Shown here in pieces: positions 51,927-61,992 of a DNA stretch of 64,000 bases. The DNA is taken from the NCBI GenBank assembly GCA_017631275.1, contig JAGBTQ010000004.1, forward strand, positions 1 through 64,000, read 5' to 3'. The stretch is from Alistipes sp. Its GTDB lineage: Bacteria; Bacteroidota; Bacteroidia; Bacteroidales; Rikenellaceae. The notes under the pieces are model-generated. The model saw nothing but the letters and a program-made list of their open reading frames with translations. It searched no databases and was not told where the DNA came from. Position numbers and translations under genes: made by a program. The first letter of the stretch is position 1. Every line of letters starts with the position of its first letter.

Positions 51927-52370
51927 TTAGTTTAGTTCGGGTATCTGGTCGATGTGCTTAAATAGCATCTGCTCATCGTCGGTTGTCCATGCCATATATT
52001 CGCCACTTTTATCCGTAAAGAGGGCGTTGTAGCTCTTGTTCCAGTCGCCCACACCATTGTCATACAGACCCGAGATTATCACCTTGTCGTTCTCGTCCTT
52101 AGTGATGTAAAACGAACCCGTCTTGTGCTGAGTGTACATCGAGCCGAGGTTGTCCCACATCTCGAAGCGCTGGCTCTTGTCAAACTCGATGTAGAGGTGT
52201 GTGCCCTCCTCAAGCGCCTTGCCATTCCACTCTACGAGCTCCCATGCACCCGCTATTGTGCGGTACGACACCTCAGGATAGGGTAGTGGTGGGTCGTTGT
52301 TGATAGGCTTCTCGCAGCTAAACATTAGCAGCGTACTTGCCATTAAAAGTAGTAGTTTTAAGTGCTTCAT
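51927..52370 (-). CDS. Small lipocalin-like lipoprotein
   Basis: From the ATG at 52370 it has 147 residues with lipobox LMFSC and EKPIN after it. The upstream in-frame ATG at 52424 would place 18 charged residues before the signal peptide and is rejected. The mature part (IAGAWELVEWNGKALEEGTHLYIEFDKSQRFEMW) resembles lipocalin-like or DUF domains that begin with GxW. It lies two bases from the DUF1573 gene. Confidence 0.8.
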   Translation of the reverse strand: MKHLKLLLLMASTLLMFSCEKPINNDPPLPYPEVSYRTIAGAWELVEWNGKALEEGTHLYIEFDKSQRFEMWDNLGSMYTQHKTGSFYITKDENDKVIISGLYDNGVGDWNKSYNALFTDKSGEYMAWTTDDEQMLFKHIDQIPELN

Positions 52371-52372
52371 TG

Positions 52373-53155
52373 TTATCTCTTTATCGTTATTTTTATCGCT
52401 CTTTCGGTGGGTCGTCCTGAGCAACCCTCCAATATTAGTATTGTCTGAATATCCTCAGTTGCAGTGCGCTTAGGGGTGTAGCTTATCACTATGTCGCCCT
52501 CCTGGTTTGGTTTTAGCACCGTAGGCTCAACGCGTAGCGAAAGCCCCTCTACGGTCGATTGTGTAGTTATGCTAAGCTCCCTTGTGCTGGTGTTGGCTAC
52601 GGCTATGCGCTCGGTGCGTGTTGCCCCCACACGTGTGTTGTCTAAGGTCACCGTGTTGCGACTTAGCCTAAGTTCGCCCGCTGAGTAGGGTAGGTGCGCA
52701 AACTTGTTGCTTTGTGCCATTGTTCCCGTCACGGTTAGTCGCTCTGTGGGACTCTTTGCATCGAGCGTGGTGTAGACAAAGATGTCTAGCTTCACCTTGC
52801 TTGTGCGCCCCGAGGCGTTGAACACAGCCACTACCTCTATCTCCTCGTTGGGCCTAAGTACCTTGGGCTTGGTTACGACCTTTAAGCAGCTGCATGTCGA
52901 GCGTAGCTCGGTTATTGCCACCGTCGTTGCCGAGGTGTTCTTAAGTGTAAAGCTAACCTCGCGTTGTACATCTTGCTCGATGGTGCCCATCTCAACGACG
53001 CTCCTTTCGGCACGCACCGCACGCTTAGCTATTGTCGATAACGAGGGGTTTACCACCTTGTCAATCTCTGCGCGCGAGGGTAGCTGGGCGTGAAGCATTG
53101 TGGTGCTTATGCCAAGCGCAATTGTGCATAGGAGTATGTGACGTATTATAGCCAT
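52373..53155 (-). CDS. Exported DUF1573 protein
   Basis: The 260-residue product has a signal peptide (ending about LHA) and two Ig-like DUF1573/ASH-type repeats: VVEMGTIEQDVQREVSFTLKNTS with TCSCLKV (about 52-135), and a second at about 155-255 (VTLDNTRVGATRTERIAVANTS). Such domains are common in periplasmic or surface proteins of this phylum; their function is not established. Its start overlaps the subtilisin gene by 10 bases, so translation is coupled. Confidence 0.87.
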   Translation of the reverse strand: MAIIRHILLCTIALGISTTMLHAQLPSRAEIDKVVNPSLSTIAKRAVRAERSVVEMGTIEQDVQREVSFTLKNTSATTVAITELRSTCSCLKVVTKPKVLRPNEEIEVVAVFNASGRTSKVKLDIFVYTTLDAKSPTERLTVTGTMAQSNKFAHLPYSAGELRLSRNTVTLDNTRVGATRTERIAVANTSTRELSITTQSTVEGLSLRVEPTVLKPNQEGDIVISYTPKRTATEDIQTILILEGCSGRPTERAIKITIKR

Positions 53156-55179
53156 CCGTTGTCGTTTGCTCCCTTGCGCACAGTTATTGTTGAGGTGTGG
53201 GTTTTGTCTGCCACCACACTAAGTGTTGTCTGTCCCTCGCTCTTAGCCTTGATTATAAGGGTATTATCGTCGAGAGTAACCTTCACAACATTGCTATCTA
53301 CGACTGTGGCACTCTTCGCCTCGGTGATTTTGTAGTCGTCAAGCTTGAGTGTAACACTCTCTTCTGGTGCAAGGTATAGGTTTGGTAGGCGCATATCGCG
53401 ACCCGAACCGTCAATCGCCTTTAGTAGTGCGCCAGCATCTATGAGATGACCCATCTTGCCACAATAATCGCTAAGGTTCATCTTTATTGGCGTAGCACCT
53501 GCCGAGGTGTGGCGCATGTAGTATAGCTTCTCACCCACGAAATACTCCTCGATGTCGCGTCCTGTGGTATACATCAGTGCCTTGAACTCCTCCCACGTGA
53601 AGTGGCGCTTCTGCTGCTTGGCATAGGCAAGGCCGAGTGCTGCCACGCCCGACACGTGAGGACATGCCATCGACGTACCCTCGTAGTAGCCATAGCCCGC
53701 AACGCCATTGAGCACAAGCGTCGAGTATATTCCGCCCTGCTCCTTAAGTACTCCATTTTCGTCATAGGCATCGTCTGCTAAGCCTGGTGTGCCGTAGTAC
53801 TCGAGGTCGCCACCAGGGGCACACAACAACACCTCAGAGCCATAGTTTGAGTATGATGCAGGGGTGTAGTCGGCTGCGATAGCCGATACCGAGATACACT
53901 TTGAGTATGCCGCAGGGAACGACGATTGTGCCGCATACTCGTTGCCCGAAGCAAAGATTGCAAGACCGCCGTTAATCACGCCATTTGGCGAGCCAGCATT
54001 GTGAATAAAGTAGTCCAACGCCTCCTTTTCGAGAGGGTATGTCGCTGCCCACTCCTCCTCGGTTGCAGGGCCTGGTGTGTAGCCCATTATCATGTTTGAC
54101 TTTGCCGAGTTGTAGCCCCATGAGCACTGCAAGATTACCGCTCCGTTGTCGGCAGCATACTTCATAGCACGTGCCTCCATAGCAAGCGAGCACGAGTTCA
54201 TGCCGTCAAATAGCTGAAGGGTCATAATCTTTACACCCCTCTTACCTTTGCCACCACCAGCGATGCCCGCCACGCCTATGCCATTGTCGTTCACCGCAGC
54301 GATAGTTCCCGCCACGTGTGTGCCGTGACCTGTGCTGCCGTTCGATGTCCACGACGTAATAGGTGTGTTGCGCACGAAGTTATAGCCATACTTATCATCG
54401 ACATATCCATTGCCGTCGGCATCGATGCCAGCGTCGTACTCCTCGCCTTCATTAATCCAAATGTTGTCGGCAAGGTCGGGGTGGCTCCACATCACCGCCT
54501 CGTCCATCACCGCCACGATTATCTCCTCGTCGCCTGTGCATAGCTCCCATGCCTCTGCGCAGCCAGCATCAGCACCTGCTACCACACTTGCCCATGGCTG
54601 TGTAAATGGCGCTGTGCCACGGTTTACGTAGCACCACTGACGATATATCTCTGGGTCGTTGAAAGGCCACTCCGAGCTACGTGTGGCATCTGCCGCAGCC
54701 TCCTCACAACTTATAAAGTGGGGCTTTGAGGTGGGGTTATATGCTCGCTTAATAGGGCGGTTGCACTGTAGCTTATCTACCTCGCCAAGCTGCGATAGGC
54801 GCTCTACGACGCTCTGCAAATCCTCTTCGGGGTTAAACTTCACGATATACCATAGGTGCAAGCCATTCTCGCGTGTGCGCTCCTCATGACGGCTATCCAC
54901 GGGGAATAGTCGCTCAAAGTGGTAGGCATCCAAAATCTCCAACACCTCGTCGGTTGAGGGTATGCCCGAGCGTGTGGCAACGCCCCCTGAGCGTGTCATC
55001 GTAGCATCGAGTATTGACTCCATCTCAGCCCTAAACTTGATGATAACCTCGCCCTGGGTAGCATCCTCGGGGAGTGTCACAGGCGTTGTTGGGTTGTCAG
55101 AGGGGATAATCACTGTCTCCTCGTTGTAGCATGCCGAAAACATAAGCAGTGCTACAATTATATATAAGTACCTATTCAT
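53146..55179 (-). CDS. Subtilisin-like serine protease lipoprotein (S8)
   Basis: The 677-residue product has a lipobox (MFSAC, Cys 17, then YNEE). A prodomain-like region (about 40-150) contains EVIIKFRAEM and LHLWYIVKF. The S8 domain has D226 in VAVMDEAV, H285 in GHGTHVAG, oxyanion N413 in FASGNE and S503 in GTSMACPHVSG. The Asp motif (MDEAV) differs from the usual D-T/S-G, but all catalytic residues are present. A C-terminal Ig-like domain (about 590-668; SVTLKLDDYKITEAKS, then TVRKG) follows. It is inferred to degrade protein at the surface for the SusCD pair, or to process operon partners. Confidence 0.93.
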   Translation of the reverse strand: MNRYLYIIVALLMFSACYNEETVIIPSDNPTTPVTLPEDATQGEVIIKFRAEMESILDATMTRSGGVATRSGIPSTDEVLEILDAYHFERLFPVDSRHEERTRENGLHLWYIVKFNPEEDLQSVVERLSQLGEVDKLQCNRPIKRAYNPTSKPHFISCEEAAADATRSSEWPFNDPEIYRQWCYVNRGTAPFTQPWASVVAGADAGCAEAWELCTGDEEIIVAVMDEAVMWSHPDLADNIWINEGEEYDAGIDADGNGYVDDKYGYNFVRNTPITSWTSNGSTGHGTHVAGTIAAVNDNGIGVAGIAGGGKGKRGVKIMTLQLFDGMNSCSLAMEARAMKYAADNGAVILQCSWGYNSAKSNMIMGYTPGPATEEEWAATYPLEKEALDYFIHNAGSPNGVINGGLAIFASGNEYAAQSSFPAAYSKCISVSAIAADYTPASYSNYGSEVLLCAPGGDLEYYGTPGLADDAYDENGVLKEQGGIYSTLVLNGVAGYGYYEGTSMACPHVSGVAALGLAYAKQQKRHFTWEEFKALMYTTGRDIEEYFVGEKLYYMRHTSAGATPIKMNLSDYCGKMGHLIDAGALLKAIDGSGRDMRLPNLYLAPEESVTLKLDDYKITEAKSATVVDSNVVKVTLDDNTLIIKAKSEGQTTLSVVADKTHTSTITVRKGANDNGWL

Positions 55180-55182
55180 AGC

Positions 55183-56847
55183 TTAGTTTGTTTCGTCGTT
55201 AAACTCGTAGCGTGAGCGGTAGAGAGGGTATGCCTCGAAGTAGTACTCCGTAGAAGTTGGTACATTGTCGAAGCCAACCGCCAAGCCCTCGCTGTCGTAG
55301 CCCTTCTCCTGCTGAGGATATACCAGCACCTCGGGACCCCACTCCAAGAGGCGTGGGTGGTAGAGTAGCCAGTCGGGGAGCTTGCCCGTCATGAAGTTGA
55401 GGTTTATGCTCAGCTTGCGAGCGTTTGGAAGGATGCGTGGGAGCTTGTTCTCCACTGCCCAATTTAGAGTGTCGCCACGGTTTACAACATCCTCCTTAGA
55501 GTATGCTCTTACGCCCTCCTCGCCTGGGTTAAAGTCGGGTAGAGTACCCTCGATGTAGTTGTATGATAGAGTGAGCTCCTCGAGGTTCTCCCACAACAAC
55601 AATCGTCGTATATCCTCCTTCTCTCGCATGTTTACGTATATGCCGGCATTGTTTACGTTAGTAAGGCTACTAAGTGCCGTGCGACGGTTGCTCGATAGGT
55701 CGAGCGACTTAAGATGTGGGAAGTTCTCAGAGTTGATAACCTCGGGGATAGATGTTAAGTTGTTAGAGTTAAGATCGAGAGTTTCGAGGGTGTCGCCCAG
55801 CTCTGCAAAGTTTGATGGTAGCGACACAAGACCCATGGCGCCGATGCGCAAATCCTTAAGATAGTCGAGCGTTGCAACCTCCTCGCATAGCTTAATGCTC
55901 TTTGTCGTTGAGTTGATGTTGCCATAGAGCGACAATGTCTCAAGATATTTGAGGTGCTTAATCTCGGTAGGAATGTCGTCATCGGTGCTGAAGAAGCTTA
56001 GGTCGAGGTCACGCACACGACCAACAGCCTCGGGGCATGGTAGGCCTCTGTCGGTTGACTCCCATAGACGCACTGACTCCCAGCGGTGCATAGGCTCGCT
56101 CGACGAGATGACACCCTCCACCCAGCACTCCATCTTGTTGTAGATTGTAACTATGGCCAACGAGTCGCCCTGACGGCAATCCTCGATAAGTGGACCCGCC
56201 GCCTGACGAATCTTGATTGAGGCGGGCGCTGAAAGCGTTTGGCCACCCTTGGGCGTAAGCACAAGTGTTGTCTCACGCGGTGTTGGGTCGCTGTTCATCT
56301 TCCAGTCGATGTGCAGACGTGTTGAGCGTGGGCGTGCTCCGCAGTCGAGGTTTAGTTTGTAGTCGCCAATAGTGAGCCACTCGGCGTTGCTCACCACGTC
56401 AAACTCGACGTTGGCAACAATCTCTACCTCTACCCATCTGTTGGCACGTATTGCCGATGCGTCAATGACTATCTCTTGTTTATCAGGGCTGATGCTGTGC
56501 TCGAAGCCCTCCTGCTTAACGTCAATCTTGCTTAGTAGCTGACCTGCAGAGGTGAAGTTTATCGTTGCCGAGCGTGGGTCGTTTATGAGTGTCGAGTCGA
56601 TCTTTACGCGGCACTCCACCTCGCCACGGCCGTTGGCTGGCGATATCATAAGCCAGGGGGCATCGGTCTGCACCGACCATGCCTTGTCTGAGCGAATGGT
56701 TATCAGGTGCTCGCCACCCGTAGCCTTTGCCTCGATTGTCGAGCTATCGCTCTCAAAGCCCTCGATAGTGGGCTCTATATTTTGCTGGCAGCCACCTAAC
56801 ATAAGGGCAGCTGTGCCAAGAAGTATCTGTAGTCGTTTCATAGTCAT
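55183..56847 (-). CDS. BACON and leucine-rich-repeat lipoprotein
   Basis: The 554-residue product has a lipobox (LMLGGC, then QQNIE), two BACON-like domains (about 35-115 and 118-215; SDKAWSVQTDAPWLMISP is diagnostic), and leucine-rich repeats (about 290-480; LETLDLNSNNLTSIPEVI and LKSLDLSSNRRTALSSL). The LRR is plain and non-cysteine, suited to protein binding. It is three bases from both neighbours' coding regions, so it is tightly coupled within the operon. Confidence 0.88.
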   Translation of the reverse strand: MTMKRLQILLGTAALMLGGCQQNIEPTIEGFESDSSTIEAKATGGEHLITIRSDKAWSVQTDAPWLMISPANGRGEVECRVKIDSTLINDPRSATINFTSAGQLLSKIDVKQEGFEHSISPDKQEIVIDASAIRANRWVEVEIVANVEFDVVSNAEWLTIGDYKLNLDCGARPRSTRLHIDWKMNSDPTPRETTLVLTPKGGQTLSAPASIKIRQAAGPLIEDCRQGDSLAIVTIYNKMECWVEGVISSSEPMHRWESVRLWESTDRGLPCPEAVGRVRDLDLSFFSTDDDIPTEIKHLKYLETLSLYGNINSTTKSIKLCEEVATLDYLKDLRIGAMGLVSLPSNFAELGDTLETLDLNSNNLTSIPEVINSENFPHLKSLDLSSNRRTALSSLTNVNNAGIYVNMREKEDIRRLLLWENLEELTLSYNYIEGTLPDFNPGEEGVRAYSKEDVVNRGDTLNWAVENKLPRILPNARKLSINLNFMTGKLPDWLLYHPRLLEWGPEVLVYPQQEKGYDSEGLAVGFDNVPTSTEYYFEAYPLYRSRYEFNDETN

Positions 56848-56850
56848 CTG

Positions 56851-59460
56851 TTAGTCGAGATTTAGGGCGTCACAGCCACGAATATCCTGTGTTGAGTCGT
56901 AGATAAGCTCGTAGTAGCCCATCTCGATATATGGACATACCGATGATAGGTCTATCGAGATATTTGGGTTATCCTTAATCTCGAATAGGAGGATGTATGG
57001 CGAGATAGTGTCGTCGATACGGCGTAGGTCGTTCGAGCCGATGTAGAATGCTGCCATGCTCTTGTGTGTACCGATGCCTGTTGGCCACTCCTTGAGTGTG
57101 CGGTTACCCTCGTCGTCGCGCTGCTGGCGTATGCTTAGCACCGTAAGTCTATCTACTGATAGTGGGGCATAGGGGAACTCCTCAAAGGCATTGCTCGAGA
57201 GGTCGATACCGTAGAGGTATGGTACGTTCGATATGCTGAAGTCGTTGTAGGGCAGCTCCTTAAGGCGGTTGAAGCTGAGGTCTATTGTTGTCAACATCTC
57301 GCTATTAGCTCCAGTGAGTGCGCCCTCTTCGATTGTGCGCATGCCGTTTGCGCTGAGCATAAGTGTCTGAATGCTTGAGCCCGACTGCATTATGCGCTTA
57401 GGAAGGCTTGTGAGGCGATTATCGGCAAGGTTTAGCGTCTCGGTGTTTATGCCTCGCCACTGGTCGCCATTCTCCAACTCCGAGATCTCGTTTGACGAGA
57501 AGTTGGCAGTGAGCATCGTATATATCGAGCGTGCCGAGAAGAGGTCGGGGAGCTTCTTAAGACGGTTGTTCGCGCATGTGAATGTCTCAAGCTGACTCAA
57601 GCCGCAGAAGTAGTCGCCCTCCTCAATGGTAATTGTCGATATGTTGTTATAGTCGAAGATAAGCGTTGCTGGCGATATCTCCTTACCAAACGAGTGTATC
57701 ACCTCAAGCTTGTTTGAGCTACAATCCAGATATCCGAGCTTTGTCATGCGCTTCATATAGTCGTGCTCAGGTGTCTCGCGTAGGTTGTTGTAGCTAAGGT
57801 AGAGAATCTGTATCTCGTCGCCAGACTCTCCGTCGATGAAGGCCTCCCAGTCGCTCTTTAGCTGCTCGCCCGATATGCCATAGTTCATAGCCACGTTGAG
57901 CGACTGTAGCTTAGGTAGGTTAGCCAAGAACTCCATGGGCAGACGCTTGAGGTTAGGACAGTTGTATATCTCAACGTCCATCAGCCCCTCGAAGTTTGCC
58001 CAGCTCCACGATGCCTGCTCCTCGTAGTATGGCGACTCCTCATCTACGTTGATGAAGAACTCCTCGGCAGTAATTGGGGCGTTGGCTATGAAGAACTGTT
58101 CGAGCTTTGTTAGGCGCATGATGGCACGCGATATACCGGCGATGCCATTTGTTAGGTTGCCAAATGCTACGTCCTTGCGCTCGATGCGATATAGTGCCTC
58201 GCGCTCATCCTCTGTCATCAGCGCGCGCTGAAGCTCAGGCGAGAGGTCACGACGCACATCGCGCTTAATCACTCGTTCGTGGTAGTCCATGGCGCTGATG
58301 CGTGCCGATGAGTTGTCGTAGCCGCCGATAAGCTCGTTGTGGTTGCCAAGATATAGTGTCTGTAGCTCTGTTAGCTGACCAATAGCCTCGGGCACGATGC
58401 CCTTAGCACCAAAGCCGGCAAGATTAAGACCCACAACACGACCCTCGGCGTTGAGCGTTACGCCAGGCTGCTCACCCCACATGTCGATATCCTTGTTGAA
58501 GTCCCAGTTTGTGCCGGCGTTGTACTCCTCGCCGTAGAAGGTCCAGTTCTTGCCATCGAGGGCCTCCCATATCTCGCGTAGTGCCTCGTAGTCCTTGATG
58601 CGCTCGCTTGTCTTCGACAATATCACGGGCACAGCAACCATGCTACTTAGGTTGTCCTCAACGGTAAACTCTATTTTGAGATCCTCGATAGAGGCAATCT
58701 CAAGGCTCATTTTGCCCTTGCTGTCGGAGTATGTGGTGTAGGCTGTTACGACATAGTCGCCCGCCTCCAACCAATACTGAGCACCACAAATCATATATGC
58801 CGAACGGCCGTTGCGCTCGTATAGCTCCTCGTCGAAGGAGCCCTCGACAAATGTCTCGTAGTAGATTGTTGGCATTGCCTCGAAGGTTGTTCGCTTGCCT
58901 GTGAACTTATCCTTCACGGTGATATCTACCGACCTAACGCTGCTAAAGGCGTAGTCGCCCTCAGCCTCGTAGCGTGTTTCGTCAAACGCCTTCAGTAGGG
59001 CAAAGCCCACGATGCCTCGCTCGATGGTAGGTATGCCAATCTTCTTAATCTCAAGACCTCCGGCAATAACCTCAAAATCGCCACAGCCATCGCCCGTGAG
59101 AATCTCATTGTCCTTGTCATCGTAGAGGTAGTAGCCGATAACCTCGTAGCTACCCGCCATAAGACGTAGCTTCTCGCTCTGTACGCCCCACTCTGCCGAT
59201 TGTTCATCGTAGCTCATTAGGGGCAATGTCTGGCTGATTGTCGAGCCATTATGTTGCATCACAACCGTAATCTTTGCCGCCTCCGATAACCACTCCAGCT
59301 CGTATGTGGCACGTGTTGAGGCCTCCATCTGTGCCTCTTTCAAAAGACGGAACTGTACGTAGCCATACTCTGCATCGAGGCTCTCTGTCCTCTTCTCGCA
59401 ACCCACAAGCGTTGCACAGAGCATGCTTAATAGAACTATTATCGTGTTTCTCATAATCAT
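56851..59460 (-). CDS. Large leucine-rich-repeat lipoprotein
   Basis: The 869-residue product has a lipobox (TLVGC, then EKRTE), an N-terminal beta domain (about 30-280), and an LRR array from about 340 to 830 (LTELQTLYLGNHNEL, LPKLQSLNVAMNYGI, LDCSSNKLEVIHSFG, LNLADNRLTSLPKRI, IDLSFNRLKELPYND). A second ATG two codons in is an alternative start. It is the largest protein of the operon, with the architecture of a surface protein-ligand receptor. Confidence 0.88.
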   Translation of the reverse strand: MIMRNTIIVLLSMLCATLVGCEKRTESLDAEYGYVQFRLLKEAQMEASTRATYELEWLSEAAKITVVMQHNGSTISQTLPLMSYDEQSAEWGVQSEKLRLMAGSYEVIGYYLYDDKDNEILTGDGCGDFEVIAGGLEIKKIGIPTIERGIVGFALLKAFDETRYEAEGDYAFSSVRSVDITVKDKFTGKRTTFEAMPTIYYETFVEGSFDEELYERNGRSAYMICGAQYWLEAGDYVVTAYTTYSDSKGKMSLEIASIEDLKIEFTVEDNLSSMVAVPVILSKTSERIKDYEALREIWEALDGKNWTFYGEEYNAGTNWDFNKDIDMWGEQPGVTLNAEGRVVGLNLAGFGAKGIVPEAIGQLTELQTLYLGNHNELIGGYDNSSARISAMDYHERVIKRDVRRDLSPELQRALMTEDEREALYRIERKDVAFGNLTNGIAGISRAIMRLTKLEQFFIANAPITAEEFFINVDEESPYYEEQASWSWANFEGLMDVEIYNCPNLKRLPMEFLANLPKLQSLNVAMNYGISGEQLKSDWEAFIDGESGDEIQILYLSYNNLRETPEHDYMKRMTKLGYLDCSSNKLEVIHSFGKEISPATLIFDYNNISTITIEEGDYFCGLSQLETFTCANNRLKKLPDLFSARSIYTMLTANFSSNEISELENGDQWRGINTETLNLADNRLTSLPKRIMQSGSSIQTLMLSANGMRTIEEGALTGANSEMLTTIDLSFNRLKELPYNDFSISNVPYLYGIDLSSNAFEEFPYAPLSVDRLTVLSIRQQRDDEGNRTLKEWPTGIGTHKSMAAFYIGSNDLRRIDDTISPYILLFEIKDNPNISIDLSSVCPYIEMGYYELIYDSTQDIRGCDALNLD

Positions 59461-59475
59461 CTTAAGTTTTTGTCG

Positions 59476-61077
59476 CTAAAAGGCGGGTGGTGTGACAACT
59501 AATATTTTTTGTGCTATGTTGTTTAGCTTGAATACGATAATCACATTCTCACCATTCCAGCCACCCTTAGGGCCCCAGAGGTGCACGGATAGCTCCTCGT
59601 CGGTGTTGTCGCCAATGTAGTACTCGCCCTCGCTAACCTTTAGCGCGCGCTCGCCATGCACAACCTCCACTCCAGCAATGCCATTGTCGTGACCTGAGTT
59701 ATTCCAACCCTCGATAAGTGGGTTTACGATAACGCCAGGTGTCTTGCCAGCAATAGGGTTCACAAAGTCGCACTTGAAGATAGCCTCTGTGCCATACTTC
59801 GCTGTTAGACTCTCATCGGCATAAGGCTCGCAGTATATCTCAAGAGATGATAGCGAGTGGTAGGCATACATAGTCTTTGTACCATCTATGTCGTGCTGCA
59901 CGAAGTCGATAAGCACAAACTTAGTGTAGTCACTGATGATTGTAGGCAAAGGAATACCTGCCGATGTATCCTCCTCGAAAATAGAGCTAAAATTGCCCGC
60001 AAGACTCTCGTAAATGCCGCTTGGTAGAGCCATGACCACACCATAGCGAGGCTTGCCCGTATGTGCGTTGATGCGTAGTGTCATGCGCTCCTTGTCGAAC
60101 TCTATCCAGCGCTCGGCGTCGCCCTCGTCGAAGCACTCGAAAGAGGGTATGCCTCGCTCGATATGCTCCTCGAGAAGCAGAATGTGGTAGTTGTTATCCT
60201 CCGATACGATTTTGTATTGTAGCTCGTCACTAAATGTTGTTGTTAGGTCGGTAGCCTCGTCGTAGTTGCGCAGTGTCTTGCCGTCGAGCGACACCTCCCA
60301 GCCGTATGAGTTGGTAGTAGGTCCTGTGAAGGTTAGGTGGTTTTTGCCCATGCCGTCATATATCAGGGCATAACGGAAGCTTACGCTATTATCTCTGTTT
60401 GCGAAGGTGAGATACTTGTTGTCCTGAGTGCCAATTTTGATGTTCTCGCGCTCGCCATCGCGAACTATGCGTAGTAGGGCAGTTATGCGCTCTCCGGCTC
60501 TACCACTTATGGCGTTGGTTACGATAATTCTACCGCTGGCATCACGCTCGGCAACCTCCACCCACTCGGGTAGGTTTGTTGCAGCAAACATAAAGTTAGC
60601 CTCAAGGCTTGTCTCGATGTATGTGTCGTAGCCAATCTCAAGGGTGTTGGTGGCGTTGCCCTCAGCATCGTAGAGCTTGACATATAGATCTTTCGAGCTG
60701 CGCTCCACCGTAGCCAGTGTGCCACACTCCTCGCCAATACGTATTGTGATGGTGGCTACAGACGACTCCTCAGTTTGGTTAAGGTCGCTAATCTTGAGCA
60801 TCACGCTCACATTGCCCGCCTTGCCTGCCATCTCCTGCATCTCGCCATTAGGCGTGATAAACTTGCACCATAGGGCATTCGACGATAGGTGCCATGCGCC
60901 CTCGGCGCTAAAGCTGAGCTGTGGCTTGTCGCCCGCATCGCAGAATATGGTCTGCTCATGAGGAAGTGTCACTTCGTTGTTGACCTCCCCCTGGCACGAT
61001 ATGCCAAGCGTGGAGAGTAGTACCACCGCCACAGAGCATACCATTTTTAATGACTCTCTTATCATATCTTGTTTCAT
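59476..61077 (-). CDS. Surface lipoprotein, possible DUF5003/BACON-like
   Basis: The 533-residue product has a signal peptide and lipobox GISC, then QGEVN. The N-terminal region (about 40-220) has two BACON-like Ig units (EGAWHLSSNALWCKFITP and NLPEWVEVAERD). The rest is beta-rich and I do not recognise it firmly; DUF5003 is a tentative label because such proteins occur next to LRR lipoproteins. It lies 15 bases from each neighbour. Confidence 0.78.
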   Translation of the reverse strand: MKQDMIRESLKMVCSVAVVLLSTLGISCQGEVNNEVTLPHEQTIFCDAGDKPQLSFSAEGAWHLSSNALWCKFITPNGEMQEMAGKAGNVSVMLKISDLNQTEESSVATITIRIGEECGTLATVERSSKDLYVKLYDAEGNATNTLEIGYDTYIETSLEANFMFAATNLPEWVEVAERDASGRIIVTNAISGRAGERITALLRIVRDGERENIKIGTQDNKYLTFANRDNSVSFRYALIYDGMGKNHLTFTGPTTNSYGWEVSLDGKTLRNYDEATDLTTTFSDELQYKIVSEDNNYHILLLEEHIERGIPSFECFDEGDAERWIEFDKERMTLRINAHTGKPRYGVVMALPSGIYESLAGNFSSIFEEDTSAGIPLPTIISDYTKFVLIDFVQHDIDGTKTMYAYHSLSSLEIYCEPYADESLTAKYGTEAIFKCDFVNPIAGKTPGVIVNPLIEGWNNSGHDNGIAGVEVVHGERALKVSEGEYYIGDNTDEELSVHLWGPKGGWNGENVIIVFKLNNIAQKILVVTPPAF

Positions 61078-61091
61078 TTATTCGCTGCTTA

Positions 61092-61976
61092 TTAGAAACC
61101 CTCACGCATGATGCGCTCAGCCTCCTCGTCTGATATCCACTCGAGGATGTTGATGTAGTTACCCACGGTACCTACCTCATCGACATACATCACCGTATAT
61201 AGAAGTAGGAAGCCCTCGCAGGTGCTGTAGTACGACACGCTGCCTGTTGGGTTATCCACCATGAGCTTGCCGTTGCCGTAGATAGTGCCGAAGGCCTCGC
61301 CTGTAGTGCCGAGTACCTGTGCACCATAGAGCGATGCAAGAGGACTTAGGCGATCCTCCGTGCTGAGCTTAACACGTATGTCGTAGCCCTCGTAAAACAT
61401 ATCATCAATAACGATAACGTTCTGCTCCTTATCGAGGTGAGTGCGCACCAAGCGTGCGTCGGTGTTCATATACTGCATCGACCATGTTGAGGTGAGCACA
61501 GCATAGCCTACAAAGTTGTTGATGTCGAACTCGCAGCAGCGCTGCAAAGTAACCACGGTTGAGGTGCTATACTCGTTCATGATGTCCTTCTGGTCGAGCA
61601 CCAAGCTTAGCTTAACCTCGACAGGGGCGTTGGGCGAGAGGGCACTTGCAATGCCACGTATGCGGAGCGCTGTGGCAAGCTCGCCAGCCTTGATAGTTAG
61701 GGTGTGCGACTCTATCTCGTAGTGCATATCCTCGATAGCGCTACTCTCGGTGATAAGCACCTCGACACCTATGTGGCGGTCGTAGTCTGCCGTGCGTGAT
61801 GCCGACACGGGAATCTCGAACCACTCCTCGTCGTTGATTACGCCCAGGGTGTGGCTCTCTGTAGAGAACATTATAAAGTTGCGACCCTCGTATATTGGTC
61901 TTTCGTTCTCACAACCCACAATCATAAGGCTGAGGAGTGCAAAGAGCAGAGTTCCAAGTTTTGATACGTGTTTCAT
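61092..61976 (-). CDS. Lipoprotein with DUF4843-like N-terminal domain
   Basis: The 294-residue product has a lipobox (MIVGC, then ENERP). Residues about 35-150 resemble DUF4843, a Calx-beta-like fold (EWFEIPVSASRTADYDRHIGV, then MHYEIESHTLTIKAGE). The C-terminal part (about 160-294) is possibly DUF4984-like. Such proteins often follow susD, as here (16-base gap). Likely a surface accessory protein of the SusCD complex. Confidence 0.82.
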   Translation of the reverse strand: MKHVSKLGTLLFALLSLMIVGCENERPIYEGRNFIMFSTESHTLGVINDEEWFEIPVSASRTADYDRHIGVEVLITESSAIEDMHYEIESHTLTIKAGELATALRIRGIASALSPNAPVEVKLSLVLDQKDIMNEYSTSTVVTLQRCCEFDINNFVGYAVLTSTWSMQYMNTDARLVRTHLDKEQNVIVIDDMFYEGYDIRVKLSTEDRLSPLASLYGAQVLGTTGEAFGTIYGNGKLMVDNPTGSVSYYSTCEGFLLLYTVMYVDEVGTVGNYINILEWISDEEAERIMREGF

Positions 61977-61992
61977 AGTCTATACTTTGAGG

